Source: Aliihoeflea sp. 2WW
GTDB taxonomy: Bacteria > Pseudomonadota > Alphaproteobacteria > Rhizobiales > Rhizobiaceae
Direction: 5' to 3'
Assembly: GCF_000497755.1 (NCBI RefSeq)
Contig: NZ_AYOD01000001.1
Coordinates: 321,459 to 385,458, forward strand
Length of the DNA stretch: 64,000 nt
Shown: one piece after another, positions 22,258 through 31,388 of the stretch
How positions within the stretch are numbered: the stretch's first letter is position 1
Layout: every line of letters starts with the position of its first letter
Made by a program: the position numbers and the translations under genes
Notes under the pieces: model-generated
Told to the model about the DNA's origin: nothing
Databases searched by the model: none
What the model saw: the letters and a program-made list of their open reading frames with translations, nothing else

Positions 22258-23733
22258 TCAAAAACGCAGCGCCTGGCGCAGCAAACGCCCCTCGCGCTCC
22301 AGTGTAAAGCGCCACCAGCGCGTCTGCGCCGATACAGCCGTTTCGAGCGCGGCCGGGCTGTCGATTTCGTCGCCATTGACCTCGTGCACGATGTCACCGG
22401 GCCGAAGGCCGAGGCTGGCGGCAGGGGACGAGCGGTCGATCTCGACGATCGCGACGCCGCGCGCCTGTTGGGGCAGGCGCAGCCGCTGCGCGAGGCGCGG
22501 CGACAAATTCTCCACCGTCGCGCCTGCGAACGGGCTCGAACCGGCGATCTTCACCGCTCCACCCGCAGCCCCCTCCGGCGCGCGCACGAGCGTGATGTCC
22601 AGGTCGCGCTCGTGCGCCTGGCTGAGAACGCCGAGCCTTGCGGTCGAGCCGATGGCGAGTGTCGCGAGGCGGTAGCCGAGTGCGTCGGGATGCTCGATCG
22701 CGCGATCGTTCAGGGCCAGCACGACGTCGCCCGGGCGCAGGCCCGCGCCGGCGGCTGGCCCTTCCGCCGCCACGCTCGCCACCAGCGCACCGCGCGGCCG
22801 GTTCATGCCGAGCGCCTCGGCGATCTGCGGCGTCACCGCCTCGAAGGTCGCGCCAAGATAGGGCCGTTCGAAATAGTCCGACCCGCCCTTGGCGGCGTCG
22901 ACGACGGCACGGACCATGTTGGACGGGATCGCGAAGCCGATGCCGATCGAGCCGCCCGACTGGCTGAAGATCGCCGTGTTGATGCCGACGACCTCGCCGC
23001 CCATATTGACCAGCGCGCCGCCCGAATTGCCGGGATTGATCGCCGCATCCGTCTGGATGAAGAAGCCGAAATCGGAAATGCCGATATGCGAGCGTGCGAG
23101 CGCGGAGACGATGCCGCTCGTCGTGGTCTGGCCGACGCCGAACGGATTGCCGATCGCGAGCACGAGGTCGCCGACCTCCAGCGCGTCGGAATCGCCGAGC
23201 GCGATCGACGCGAACTCCTCGTCGGCCTCGATCTTCAGGATCGCGAGGTCGAGCGACTCGTCTTTCAAGAGGATCTGCGAGGTGAACTCGCGCCCGTCGG
23301 GCAGCGCCACGCGCACCTCGTCGGCGTCGCGGATGACGTGGTTGTTGGTCACCACATAGCCGGACGGATCGACCATCACGCCCGAGCCGAGCGAGGATTG
23401 GACGCGTGGCGGCATCTGCCGGTTGAAGAACTGCTCGAAAAAGGGGTCGCCCATGAAGGGCGAGCGCGCCTGCACCTGCTGCGAGGCGTAGACATTGACG
23501 ACGGCAGGCCCGGCCTCGGCGACCAGCGGCGCATAGGATAGCTGCATTTCGCTCTGGCTGAACGGCAGCCGGCGCTGGACGGGACGCTCGCCTTCGGGGG
23601 CCTCGGCCGGCATCTCGGTGCGCTCATTGCCGAAGCCGAACATGTCGAGCAGGCTGCGATTGCGCTCTTCCTGCGCATGCGCGGGCCCGAGCATCGTCGC
23701 TGCCATCGTCAAAGCCAAGATCAGTCGGCGCAT
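22258..23733 (-). CDS. Do/Deg-family periplasmic serine protease with two PDZ domains
   Basis: Envelope quality-control protease or chaperone, 491 residues. A signal peptide ends in GPAHA-Q. The trypsin-like domain has all three catalytic residues: His in VTNNHVIRDADEV, Asp in SLDLAILKI and Ser in GNSGGALVN. Two PDZ domains follow (GALVASVAAEGPAAGAGLRPGDVV; ARGVAIVEIDRSSPAASLGLRPGDIV). Layout and length are those of DegP/DegQ; choosing between them would need phylogeny. It lies upstream of rarA and downstream of trigger factor on the same strand. Confidence 0.94.
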   Translation of the reverse strand: MRRLILALTMAATMLGPAHAQEERNRSLLDMFGFGNERTEMPAEAPEGERPVQRRLPFSQSEMQLSYAPLVAEAGPAVVNVYASQQVQARSPFMGDPFFEQFFNRQMPPRVQSSLGSGVMVDPSGYVVTNNHVIRDADEVRVALPDGREFTSQILLKDESLDLAILKIEADEEFASIALGDSDALEVGDLVLAIGNPFGVGQTTTSGIVSALARSHIGISDFGFFIQTDAAINPGNSGGALVNMGGEVVGINTAIFSQSGGSIGIGFAIPSNMVRAVVDAAKGGSDYFERPYLGATFEAVTPQIAEALGMNRPRGALVASVAAEGPAAGAGLRPGDVVLALNDRAIEHPDALGYRLATLAIGSTARLGVLSQAHERDLDITLVRAPEGAAGGAVKIAGSSPFAGATVENLSPRLAQRLRLPQQARGVAIVEIDRSSPAASLGLRPGDIVHEVNGDEIDSPAALETAVSAQTRWWRFTLEREGRLLRQALRF

Positions 23734-23787
23734 CGCGAATCCCCTTGTCGTTTCGCGGGCAATGTCGTGTCCGATTGTGCAAAATGG

Positions 23788-23815
23788 AAGGCCCCGAATG
23801 CAGAAAGGGGCCCTT
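23788..23815 (-). terminator. Possible terminator after tig
   Basis: AAGGCCCC and GGGGCCCTT pair over eight bases with one bulged base around an 11-base loop. On the minus strand the hairpin is followed by CCATTTTG. The T tract is weak, so this may only be a stable hairpin in the 118-base gap between tig and the Deg gene. Confidence 0.35.
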
Positions 23816-23851
23816 GCGGACCCCTTCCCTCATTCAAGCCGGACCAACGCC

Positions 23852-25345
23852 TTATTCGGCGTCCTTGTCCTTGGCAGCGGCCTTCTTCTTCGGCGCAGCC
23901 TTCTTCTCGGCCTTTTCCGCCTTGTCGTCGGCGTCGGCTTTCTTTTCGGCAGCCTTCTTCTTCGGTGCGGCCTTCTTTTCAGTCTTCTTGGCGTCGGCCG
24001 CTTCGTCCTCGTCCTCGGCCAGCAGTTCCTCGCGGGTCACCTTAACGTCGGTGACCTTCACTTCGTTGAGGAGGTGGTCGACGACCTTCTCCTCGAAGAG
24101 CGGGGCGCGGACATTGGCGAGCGCGGCCGGGTTGTTGCGGTAGAAGTCGTAGACTTCCTGCTGCTGGTGCTGCGGAACGCGGCGGATCTGTTCGAAGAGC
24201 GCGCGCTGCAGTTCGTCGTCGGTGACCTGCACGCCCGCCTTCTCGCCGATCTCGGCGAGGACGAGGCCGAGGCGCACGCGGCGCTCGGCAAGGCGCTGGT
24301 ACTCGGCGCGTGCCTCGTCTTCCGTCGTCTCTTCGTCCTCGAAGGAGCGGCCGGCCTGTTCGAGATCGCGGGTGACCTGCGTCCAGATGTTGGTGAACTC
24401 GGCCTCGACCAGCTTGGACGGGGCTTCGAACTTGTACTCCTCGTCGAGCGCATCAAGGAGCTGGCGCTTGGCCTTCTGACGGGTCAGCGCGCCGAACTGG
24501 GTCTCGATCTGGCCCTTGATGATCTCGCGCAGCTTCTCGGCCGATTCGAGGCCGAGCTGCTGGGCGACTTCGTCGGTGATCTCGAGGTCGCCCGGCTTGG
24601 CGACTTCCTTGACGGTGACGTCGAAGGTGGCTTCCTTGCCCGCAAGGTTCTGCGCGCCGTAATCGGCCGGGAAGGTCACGTTGATCGTCTTCTCGTCGCC
24701 GGCCTTCAGGCCGACGACCTGGTCCTCGAAGCCGGGGATGAACTGGTTGGAGCCGAGCACGAGATTGGCGTCTTCGGCAGCGCCGCCGTCGAAGGCCTCG
24801 CCGTCGATCTTGCCGACGAAATCGATCGTGACGCGGTCGCCCTCGGCGGCCTTGCCCTTCTTGGTCTCGTAGGTGCGCGCGGATTCGGCGACCTTCTTGA
24901 CCTGCTCCTCGATCTCCTCTTCCGGCACGTCATAGACCTGGCGGGTGATCTTGACGGACGAAAGGTCCTTGGTCTCGATCGCGGGGATGACTTCGTAGTC
25001 AATCGAGAACTCGAAATCCTGGCCGCCGGAGAGGATCTTCTCGGCTTCCTTCTCGTCCTCGGTCATGGTGACTTCGGGCTGCATCGCGGCCTTCTCGCCG
25101 CGGTCGGCGAGAATGTTGCGCGGCGAGGACGAGATGATCTCGTTGACGACTTCGGCCATGAAGGAGCGGCCATACATCTTGCGCAGGTGCTGGACCGGAA
25201 CCTTGCCGGGACGGAACCCGTTCAGGCGCACCTTGCCCTTGGCGTCGGACAGCCGCTCCATGAGCTTGGCTTCCATGTCCTTGGCCGGCACGGACACCTT
25301 GATCTGGCGCTTCAGCCCGGAATTGAGCGTTTCGGTAACCTGCAT
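23852..25345 (-). CDS. tig: Trigger factor, ribosome-associated chaperone/PPIase
   Basis: Binds ribosomal protein L23 and folds nascent chains. 497 residues. The N-terminal ribosome-binding signature [18 protein letters not shown] is at residues 45-62, the FKBP-type PPIase domain ([19 protein letters not shown]) is central, and the helical C-terminal domain follows. The last about 55 residues are a low-complexity Lys/Ala/Asp tail with two copies of [10 protein letters not shown]; this extends beyond most trigger factors but similar tails occur in Rhizobiales. A tRNA-Leu gene lies 131 bases upstream on the same strand. Confidence 0.95.
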   Translation of the reverse strand: MQVTETLNSGLKRQIKVSVPAKDMEAKLMERLSDAKGKVRLNGFRPGKVPVQHLRKMYGRSFMAEVVNEIISSSPRNILADRGEKAAMQPEVTMTEDEKEAEKILSGGQDFEFSIDYEVIPAIETKDLSSVKITRQVYDVPEEEIEEQVKKVAESARTYETKKGKAAEGDRVTIDFVGKIDGEAFDGGAAEDANLVLGSNQFIPGFEDQVVGLKAGDEKTINVTFPADYGAQNLAGKEATFDVTVKEVAKPGDLEITDEVAQQLGLESAEKLREIIKGQIETQFGALTRQKAKRQLLDALDEEYKFEAPSKLVEAEFTNIWTQVTRDLEQAGRSFEDEETTEDEARAEYQRLAERRVRLGLVLAEIGEKAGVQVTDDELQRALFEQIRRVPQHQQQEVYDFYRNNPAALANVRAPLFEEKVVDHLLNEVKVTDVKVTREELLAEDEDEAADAKKTEKKAAPKKKAAEKKADADDKAEKAEKKAAPKKKAAAKDKDAE

Positions 25346-25476
25346 CTTACAACCTTTGCTATCGCATGCTGCTGTCGCGACGGCGCGCCGCCCAGCCTGC
25401 TGAATTCTTGTGGCTTGAACGTCTCAGCCCCATCCGAACCGGGCCGACGCTCAATTTCATTTCCCGGGGTGGCCGT

Positions 25477-25561
25477 TGGTGCGGGTGGAGGGACTTGAAC
25501 CCCCACGCTTTTCAGCGCTTGGACCTAAACCAAGTGCGTCTGCCAATTCCGCCACACCCGC
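25477..25561 (-). tRNA. tRNA-Leu (anticodon UAG)
   Basis: An 85-base class II tRNA including an encoded 3' CCA. The acceptor stem GCGGGTG pairs with CACCCGC, the anticodon stem CTTGG/CCAAG holds loop TTTAGGT with anticodon TAG, and a long variable arm and a GGTTCAAGTCC T-arm follow. It reads CUA leucine codons and, by wobble, others in that box. Confidence 0.96.
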
Positions 25562-25594
25562 TTCACGAGCAGTCAGCCCTTGAAATCGGCTGGT

Positions 25595-25622
25595 TCTATA
25601 TCACCGGCTCATGATCGATCAA
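25595..25622 (-). promoter_or_regulatory. Putative promoter of tRNA-Leu
   Basis: On the minus strand TTGATC (-35) and TATAGA (-10) are 16 bases apart, and the -10 ends 33 bases before the tRNA 5' end, leaving a short leader. Both hexamers are close to consensus. Confidence 0.5.
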
Positions 25623-25631
25623 AGGAAAATT

Positions 25632-25646
25632 GCCCTGAAAACGGGC
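25632..25646 (-). terminator. Possible terminator after the GDYXXLXY gene
   Basis: GCCC and GGGC form a short 4-bp stem with a 7-base loop. On the minus strand the stem is preceded by six A residues and followed by AATTTTCC; on the plus strand it is followed by six T residues. It lies 23 bases beyond the stop of the gene that ends at 25670. The short stem keeps confidence low. Confidence 0.35.
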
Positions 25647-25669
25647 TTTTTTCTGGTCGCTCGAGACAT

Positions 25670-26245
25670 CTAGAAGAGCGGTTCGCGATAGATGGCGCGG
25701 CCATCGTGGAGAAGCGCCTTGATCTGGGCCGTGCCGTCCTTATCGACAGCCGCCAGTATCTCGAAGCGATCCTGCCGCATCGCGTCCTCGATCGCCCTGC
25801 CCTCGCCCTCCGGCACGTAGTAGCGCTCGATGCCGTAGGCGACCTGAACCGTCGCCTCGCCCGAGCCGGCCTCGCTTGTGACAATGCCGCGCAGATCGAT
25901 CTCGTTTTCGAGCCGTTCGGCCGCGGATGGTCCGTCGAGCACTGCTGCGACGGGTGCAAACGAGCCGTCATCGTCGCGCGACAGCCGCACGTAGACCCAG
26001 CGGCCTTTCAGGTCGCGCCCGTCCGTCTCCCCGATCAGCGACCGATCGATGCGGGAAATCGGATAGCCGAGGACGACATAGTCGCCGCGAAGGAGATCGC
26101 GCGGGTCGACCGGCTCGACGGCGAGGCGGATTTCCGTTCCTTCGCGCAGAATGCCCGCGCGGCCGAGAATCATCGAGCCGAGGAAGCCGATCTGGACCGC
26201 TGCAAGACCAAGGGCGATGGCGAGAATCCGGGCCGGGCGTCTCAT
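25670..26245 (-). CDS. GDYXXLXY-domain protein
   Basis: A 191-residue protein with one N-terminal hydrophobic anchor or signal (ILAIALGLAAVQIGFLGSMIL). The defining motif GDYVVLGY is near residue 54 in PVDPRDLLRGDYVVLGYPISRI. A second imperfect repeat of the fold follows (LRGIVT...YGIERYYVPEGEG). Function is unknown, but the family regularly partners a DUF2157 membrane protein, as here: the ATG overlaps the DUF2157 stop as ATGA, which implies coupled translation. It is likely an extracytoplasmic partner of that membrane protein. Confidence 0.88.
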   Translation of the reverse strand: MRRPARILAIALGLAAVQIGFLGSMILGRAGILREGTEIRLAVEPVDPRDLLRGDYVVLGYPISRIDRSLIGETDGRDLKGRWVYVRLSRDDDGSFAPVAAVLDGPSAAERLENEIDLRGIVTSEAGSGEATVQVAYGIERYYVPEGEGRAIEDAMRQDRFEILAAVDKDGTAQIKALLHDGRAIYREPLF

Positions 26246-27354
26246 GTCGATGCGCCTTCCTGCGCCGGAGGTGCCATCCGTCGCTCGAAGCGCGTCACCA
26301 ACCGGGCGAAAATGGCGAGCGCGATCGCGGCGAGCGTCAGGAAACCGAATGTGCCGAGCATCGTGCCGACGGTCTGGACATAGATGAAGATGAGTTCGCC
26401 GGCGAAGGCGACATAGACCAGCCGCCGGACGCCGCTGCTCTCCTTCCCGCCAAGCAGAAGCGCTGCCGTCAGTCCGGCGAACATCAGGCTCGCGACGACC
26501 ACCAGTCCCGGGCCCTCGTGCCACTCGACATGAAGAAGCACGCTGGCGAGAACGAAATACTGCAGCATCGACAGTTCGAGGCCGAGATGGGGTGCGGCAC
26601 TCCTCTCGCCGCGCCAGTCGAGATGTGTCGCGGCGGCGAAGCCGAGCGCGGCCAGCGCCACGGTGACGATCGGCACCACGACGCCCCAGGCGATGAAGAG
26701 CACGGTCACATAGGCGCCGAAGGCGAGAAGCGCCAGATCGCGCGCCAGGGCGACGCGCGTATGGAGTGAAGCGATCCAGCCGGCTGCCAGCATCAGCGGG
26801 AAAAGATGCGCCGACAAAGGCAGGTTCGCTTCGATCCCGCCCCAGTCACCGAGGCCGGCTATGAGCCAGACGACGGCGAGCAGGATCGAGGCCATCGTCA
26901 GCGCGCGCGAGCGCAGCGCGACCGCCGAGACGATCGCCGACAGCCACCAGACGAGGTAAAGCCCGCTCTCGCTGCCCGACAGATGATACATCTGGCTGAC
27001 CAGAGCCATGCCGGCGGCAAACGCCGCCGAGCCGATCAGCCACAGCGCGTCGGCAAGATAGCGCCTGCCCAGCATGGAGGCCCACGCACCAAGGCCGTTC
27101 GCGGTGAGGATGATGGTCGCGATCAGGCCGACCCGCGCCAGACGCGGCATCGCTTCCCAGTTCGCGGCGATGAAGATCAGGAGTGCGGCCGAAAAGAGCA
27201 GCGCCGACATCACGATCAGGACGCCGGAAACGGCAAATCCCCCGCTTCGCGTGGCGACGTCGTGACGAAGGCGCTCAGCCAGTTCGGCATCGATCAACCC
27301 GCGCTTTTTCCAGTCTTCGATTTCGCGCTGCACAAAGCGGTTGCGTCGCGTCAT
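26242..27354 (-). CDS. DUF2157 polytopic membrane protein
   Basis: A 370-residue protein. A cytoplasmic N-terminal helical part (REIEDWKKRGLIDAELAERLRHDV), characteristic of DUF2157, is followed by about ten or more hydrophobic helices. The ATG at 27354 begins the conserved part; the longer open frame upstream covers the DUF1127 control region and is unlikely. It forms an operon with the downstream GDYXXLXY gene (4-base overlap). Function is unknown. Confidence 0.88.
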   Translation of the reverse strand: MTRRNRFVQREIEDWKKRGLIDAELAERLRHDVATRSGGFAVSGVLIVMSALLFSAALLIFIAANWEAMPRLARVGLIATIILTANGLGAWASMLGRRYLADALWLIGSAAFAAGMALVSQMYHLSGSESGLYLVWWLSAIVSAVALRSRALTMASILLAVVWLIAGLGDWGGIEANLPLSAHLFPLMLAAGWIASLHTRVALARDLALLAFGAYVTVLFIAWGVVVPIVTVALAALGFAAATHLDWRGERSAAPHLGLELSMLQYFVLASVLLHVEWHEGPGLVVVASLMFAGLTAALLLGGKESSGVRRLVYVAFAGELIFIYVQTVGTMLGTFGFLTLAAIALAIFARLVTRFERRMAPPAQEGAST

Positions 27355-27462
27355 GCAAATTCCCTTCAAACCCCTGCCCTGGCGGGGATATGACGCCTGA
27401 TGACTGCGCCCGAATCGTGGCGCCTGCCCACTTTCGACACAGCTCCTAACGGCCGTTAATGG

Positions 27463-27534
27463 TGCAATGCACAAACTGCATCGCAGGCATGCAGAAACTG
27501 CACTTCAAATATGCAGGTGCCGGGATTATCTGCA
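27463..27534. promoter_or_regulatory. Array of TGCA motifs upstream of the DUF1127 gene
   Basis: Two 13-base sites, TGCACAAACTGCA (27468-27480) and TGCAGAAACTGCA (27490-27502), start exactly 22 bases apart. A further TGCA begins at 27512, again 22 bases on, and others lie at 27463 and 27531. Spacing near two helical turns suggests a regulator binding one DNA face. The array lies 44 to 115 bases before the DUF1127 start and over 100 bases before the divergent DUF2157 start. Confidence 0.45.
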
Positions 27535-27577
27535 CGTCATACCGCAAGAACAACAGCAACACGAAACGAGAACGACC

Positions 27578-27718
27578 ATGAACCTGATCCGCAACTACCG
27601 CAACTGGCGCCGTTACCGCGACACCGTCAACGAGCTGAGCCGCCTGTCGACCCGCGAACTCAACGACCTCGGCATCGCCCGTGGCGACATTCCGTTCGTC
27701 GCCCGCAAGGCCGTCTAA
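27578..27718 (+). CDS. Small DUF1127 family protein
   Basis: A 46-residue Arg-rich protein with the DUF1127 pattern (YRNWRRYRDTVNELSRLSTRELNDLGIARGDIPFVA). Relatives of this kind in Rhizobiales are short, abundant and condition-dependent; some bind RNA or affect phosphate and growth-phase responses. The ATG at 27578 gives a complete domain; an in-frame upstream extension lacks similarity. A TGCA motif array lies upstream and two tandem hairpins downstream. Confidence 0.88.
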   Translation: MNLIRNYRNWRRYRDTVNELSRLSTRELNDLGIARGDIPFVARKAV

Positions 27719-27771
27719 CGAAACAATCAGTTCCGCTCGTCCCGTCTCCTCCCCGGGGCTCGAGCGCGAAA

Positions 27772-27804
27772 GACCGACGATTATCCTCCTCCCGATCGTC
27801 GGTC
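27772..27804. repeat. Perfect 10-bp inverted repeat downstream of the DUF1127 gene
   Basis: GACCGACGAT and ATCGTCGGTC flank a 13-base loop rich in TCC. There is no T tract. It precedes a second hairpin with T tract at 27813, so the two together may stabilise or process the DUF1127 mRNA 3' end. Confidence 0.5.
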
Positions 27805-27812
27805 CACATCAG

Positions 27813-27850
27813 CGGCGCTCCCGGTCCTCCCCCGGTGAGCGCCGTTTTCT
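27813..27850 (+). terminator. Terminator downstream of the DUF1127 gene
   Basis: CGGCGCTC and GAGCGCCG form an 8-bp stem; CCGG pairs within the 16-base loop can extend it, and TTTTC follows. It overlaps the stop codon of the convergent lipoprotein gene. Confidence 0.65.
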
Positions 27851-28452
27851 TATCTGCGGCCCATCTGGCCGCGTCCCAGCCATTCCTCCAGACGCATGAC
27901 GTCCGGGGGCCCACCCGCGGGCTCGTACCAGCTATCCACGGCCCAGCGCTGCCCGCCATTGTCGCGAATGACCGCGGTCGCGTGGAAATAGCGTCCATCG
28001 AAGATGACCCCGCGCGTCACGTTGGTCTGCACTGTGTGGTGCTTCAGCAAACCGTTCGATGCGAGATAGCGCAGGAAGGTGCGGGTGTTGGTGGATTCGT
28101 CGATGCAGTCCATCTGGCCGTGCTGGCCGGTTTGCGACAGATCGGATTTGGGCTTGTCCGCGACGCCCAGCCGTGCCGTGGCCGCATTCTCGAAGACCTG
28201 CACCGCCTTGCGGATCGCCTCGCGCTCGGCCGCGGCATCCGCATTTGCCGCGAACAGGGCGCGAAGGCGTTGCTGGTTGTCGGCCGAGAAGGTCAGTGCC
28301 GTCTGGTTGCGGCAGTCGAAGCCGTGGCAGACCGTGAGCCGGCCGGTCGACACGTTCGCGATGTCGTCACTGTAGTTGGACGAAACGGAGGTGCAGCCGG
28401 CCGCTATTGCTGCGAGGGCCGTGAGGAGAGCGAATCGCGACGACAGGGTCAT
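27850..28452 (-). CDS. Conserved lipoprotein of unknown function
   Basis: A 200-residue protein with a lipoprotein signal peptide ending in the lipobox LAAIAAGC, then a periplasmic domain. It has paired cysteines (CHGFDCRNQ and MDCIDES) that could form disulfides, and conserved blocks YLASNGLLKHHTVQTNVTRGVIFDGRYFHATAVI and WAVDSWYEPAGGPPDVM. I recognise it as a conserved rhizobial hypothetical but no function is known to me. The ATG at 28452 is chosen as first in the signal peptide; one six codons upstream would also work. It is divergent from trmFO. Confidence 0.72.
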   Translation of the reverse strand: MTLSSRFALLTALAAIAAGCTSVSSNYSDDIANVSTGRLTVCHGFDCRNQTALTFSADNQQRLRALFAANADAAAEREAIRKAVQVFENAATARLGVADKPKSDLSQTGQHGQMDCIDESTNTRTFLRYLASNGLLKHHTVQTNVTRGVIFDGRYFHATAVIRDNGGQRWAVDSWYEPAGGPPDVMRLEEWLGRGQMGRR

Positions 28453-28532
28453 CCGTCTTCGTAGCATCCGCCTCCCGCATCGCAACGGAGCTTTGATTTG
28501 CAAAGGCGCGCGCTGTGGATTATCTCGCCGCA

Positions 28533-29942
28533 ATGAGCACACAACCTGTACACGTCATCGGCGGCGGCCTTGCCGGTTCCGAAGCCTCCTGGCAACTCGC
28601 CCAAGCCGGCGTTCCCGTCATCCTGCACGAGATGCGCCCCGTTCGCGGCACAGACGCGCACAAGACCGAAGGTCTTGCCGAACTCGTCTGTTCGAACTCG
28701 TTCCGTTCGGACGACGCCGAGATTAACGCGGTCGGGCTGCTGCACGCCGAGATGCGCCTTGCCAATTCGCTGATCATGTCCTGCGGCGACGCCAACCAGG
28801 TGCCGGCAGGCGGTGCGCTCGCGGTCGACCGCGACGGTTTTTCCGATGCCGTGACCGCGAAGCTCGAAGCCCATCCGCTCATCACCATCCTTCGCGAGGA
28901 GGTCGAGGGCCTTCCGCCCGCCGACTGGGACAAGACGATCATCGCGACCGGCCCCCTCACCGCGCCGTCGCTCGCCGCCGCCATCGCGGAGGCGACGGGG
29001 GCCGATGCGCTCGCATTTTTCGACGCCATCGCGCCGATCGTCCATTTCGACTCCATCGACCTCGACGTCGCCTGGTTCCAGTCGCGTTACGACAAGGTCG
29101 GCCCCGGCGGCACGGGCAAGGACTACATCAACTGCCCGATGGACAAGGACCAGTACCTCGCCTTTGTCCAAGCGCTGATCGACGGCGGCAAGACCGAGTT
29201 CAAGGAATGGGAAGGCACGCCCTATTTCGACGGCTGCCTGCCGATCGAGATCATGGCCGAACGGGGCGTCGAGACGCTGCGGCACGGCCCGATGAAGCCG
29301 ATGGGCCTGACCAACGCGCACAATCCCGAGGTCAAGGCCTATGCCGTTGTCCAGCTTCGCCAGGACAACGCGCTCGGCACGCTCTACAACATGGTCGGCT
29401 TCCAGACGAAGCTGAAATATGCCGAGCAGACGCGCATCTTCAAGATGATCCCGGGCTTGGAAAATGCAGAGTTCGCGCGCCTTGGCGGGCTCCACCGCAA
29501 CACCTATCTCAATTCGCCGACGCTGCTCGACGGCTCGCTGCAACTGAAGTCGCGGCCGGGCCTTCGCTTCGCCGGCCAGATCACCGGCTGCGAAGGTTAT
29601 GTCGAGAGCGCCGCCATCGGACTTCTCGCCGGCCGCTTCGCCGCTGCCGAACGCCTGGGACGCCCCCTCCCCGTACCGCCGCTGACGACGGCTTTCGGCG
29701 CCCTGCTCAATCACATCACCGGCGGCCACATCGTCTCCGACGAGGAGCCGGGCAAGCGCTCGTTCCAGCCGATGAACGTCAATTTCGGCCTCTTCCCGCC
29801 GATCGAGGCGCCGAAGTCGGAAGGCAAGCGCTTGCGCGGCAAGGAAAAGACCAACGCCAAGCGCCGCGCCATCACCGCGCGCGCGCTCGTCGATGCGCGC
29901 GAATGGCTCGGCGTCGCGCCCGCGCGGGAAGCCGCCGAATAG
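28533..29942 (+). CDS. trmFO: FAD/folate-dependent tRNA (uracil-54-C5) methyltransferase TrmFO
   Basis: Makes ribothymidine at position 54 of tRNA with methylene-tetrahydrofolate and FADH2. 469 residues from the ATG at 28533; a GTG six codons earlier is in frame. The N-terminal dinucleotide-binding motif is [16 protein letters not shown]. The family signatures [49 protein letters not shown]-type [13 protein letters not shown] and [19 protein letters not shown] are all present. It stops directly beside the stop of the convergent sterol-desaturase-family gene. Confidence 0.96.
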   Translation: MSTQPVHVIGGGLAGSEASWQLAQAGVPVILHEMRPVRGTDAHKTEGLAELVCSNSFRSDDAEINAVGLLHAEMRLANSLIMSCGDANQVPAGGALAVDRDGFSDAVTAKLEAHPLITILREEVEGLPPADWDKTIIATGPLTAPSLAAAIAEATGADALAFFDAIAPIVHFDSIDLDVAWFQSRYDKVGPGGTGKDYINCPMDKDQYLAFVQALIDGGKTEFKEWEGTPYFDGCLPIEIMAERGVETLRHGPMKPMGLTNAHNPEVKAYAVVQLRQDNALGTLYNMVGFQTKLKYAEQTRIFKMIPGLENAEFARLGGLHRNTYLNSPTLLDGSLQLKSRPGLRFAGQITGCEGYVESAAIGLLAGRFAAAERLGRPLPVPPLTTAFGALLNHITGGHIVSDEEPGKRSFQPMNVNFGLFPPIEAPKSEGKRLRGKEKTNAKRRAITARALVDAREWLGVAPAREAAE

Positions 29943-30878
29943 CTATTCGGCGGCCGGCAAGCCGGGCTTGCCCGCCTCGCCCGGATGGCGCTTCACATAC
30001 GCCGCCTTGATCGTCTGCGAGGTGTCGCGCGACCCGTCATGGCTCCAGCCCGGCGGCTGGAACAGATAGTTCAGCCGATCGGACACCGTCAGCCCCGGTT
30101 GCGCCGCATCCTTGAACATGCCAACCCATTCGTGGAACGCTACCTTCACCGGATTGTAGGTGCCGATGTTCTTGACGATGCCGTAGCGCGGCGCGTCCTC
30201 CGGCAACTCCTCGACGAATGTCCCGAACATCCGGTCCCAGATGATCAGCGTGCCGGCATAGTTGGCGTCGAGATAGCGCGGGTTGGTCGCGTGATGGACG
30301 CGGTGGTGCGATGGCGTGTTCATGATGAACTCGATCGGCCGCCACATCTTGCCCACCGTCTCGGTGTGAATCCAGAACTGCCATACAAGGTTGAAGCCGA
30401 AGACGAAGGCGATCACCGCCGGGTGGAAGCCGAGCAGCACCAGCGGCACCTGCAGAACGAACATGCCGGTGAAGAGCCCCGTCCAGCTCTGCCGCAGCGC
30501 AGTCGACAGATTGTAGTGCTGGCTGGAATGATGGTTGACGTGCTCTGCCCACACCCAGCGCACTCGGTGCGCGATCCGGTGGTAGATGTAGTAGCGCAAA
30601 TCGTCGAGCAGGAAGGCGGCGAGGAACACCCACCAGCCGAGCCCGAGGTCGAACAGCCGGAACTGCCAGACCCACAAGAGCGCGGCGAACGACACGACGC
30701 CCAGCAGGATGCCGGCAACCACATTGCCGGTGCCCATGAGAAGGCTCGTCAGCGTGTCGCGGGTCGAAAAGTCCCCCTTTGCCCTCCCCGTCCGCACCAG
30801 CCAAAGCTCGATCAGCATGGCGAGGACGAAGAACGGGATCGCAAGCTGCGTCACCGATGGAAACTGATAGTCATCCAT
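29943..30878 (-). CDS. Sterol desaturase/fatty acid hydroxylase family membrane protein
   Basis: A 311-residue di-iron membrane enzyme with four to five hydrophobic helices and the complete histidine clusters: HRIAH (HX3H), HVNHH (HX2HH) and HRVHH (HX2HH, preceded by PSHH). The family hydroxylates or desaturates lipids; the substrate here is unknown, with ornithine lipids, hopanoids or carotenoids among bacterial precedents. Its start overlaps the upstream small membrane-anchored gene by 8 bases, so the two are coupled. Confidence 0.9.
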   Translation of the reverse strand: MDDYQFPSVTQLAIPFFVLAMLIELWLVRTGRAKGDFSTRDTLTSLLMGTGNVVAGILLGVVSFAALLWVWQFRLFDLGLGWWVFLAAFLLDDLRYYIYHRIAHRVRWVWAEHVNHHSSQHYNLSTALRQSWTGLFTGMFVLQVPLVLLGFHPAVIAFVFGFNLVWQFWIHTETVGKMWRPIEFIMNTPSHHRVHHATNPRYLDANYAGTLIIWDRMFGTFVEELPEDAPRYGIVKNIGTYNPVKVAFHEWVGMFKDAAQPGLTVSDRLNYLFQPPGWSHDGSRDTSQTIKAAYVKRHPGEAGKPGLPAAE

Positions 30879-31326
30879 GCCGGACGGACCCGATGTGATA
30901 GCGCGGTGCGTCGAGGGCGGCTTGCGGGAACCAGCCGGCGACCTCCGCCGCGATGCCCGTGTCGTCGAAGACGTAGCGCCCGCCCCTCCAGGTGAAATCG
31001 CGCGGTGAAACGGTGATGGCCGCGTGGTCGGCGACGACGCTGGCGGCCAGGTCGGATGCGCCGATTTCCCGCGTCAGGAAATGCTGGCCGAAAATCTGGA
31101 CGTAGCCGACGCGGCCCGGTGTCGAAAGGCGCAGGAACGCGACATCGCGAGTTTGCGTCAGACGCCCGTCGAGCACTTCGGTTTCGGGATAGTCGCCACG
31201 ATAGGCGGCGATGGCGTCGAACACGGTCTCGAACTGGCCCGAACGGCTGCCGCCCGAATAGTGGACTGCCAGAACCACGACCGCGATGCCGACAACGACG
31301 ATCGATGCGAGCAAAACAAGGCTCAT
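30871..31326 (-). CDS. Membrane-anchored protein of unknown function
   Basis: A 151-residue protein with one N-terminal transmembrane anchor (LVLLASIVVVGIAVVVLAVHY) and a soluble, probably extracytoplasmic domain. The ATG at 31326 follows a clear GGAGG. The sequence continues into the sterol-desaturase gene by an 8-base overlap, suggesting the products work together. No family recognised. It is separated from the next gene (31389) by 62 bases. Confidence 0.68.
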   Translation of the reverse strand: MSLVLLASIVVVGIAVVVLAVHYSGGSRSGQFETVFDAIAAYRGDYPETEVLDGRLTQTRDVAFLRLSTPGRVGYVQIFGQHFLTREIGASDLAASVVADHAAITVSPRDFTWRGGRYVFDDTGIAAEVAGWFPQAALDAPRYHIGSVRHG

Positions 31327-31388
31327 ATCTGGATCTCCTCCCGATCCGGACTTTGCAGGAGGCAAGCGTAGCAGCATTGACGTTTGCG

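Noticed and set aside
25346-25476. Possible second tRNA or riboswitch between tig and tRNA-Leu
   Set aside because: No cloverleaf or known riboswitch core found; only a leader with no recognisable structure.
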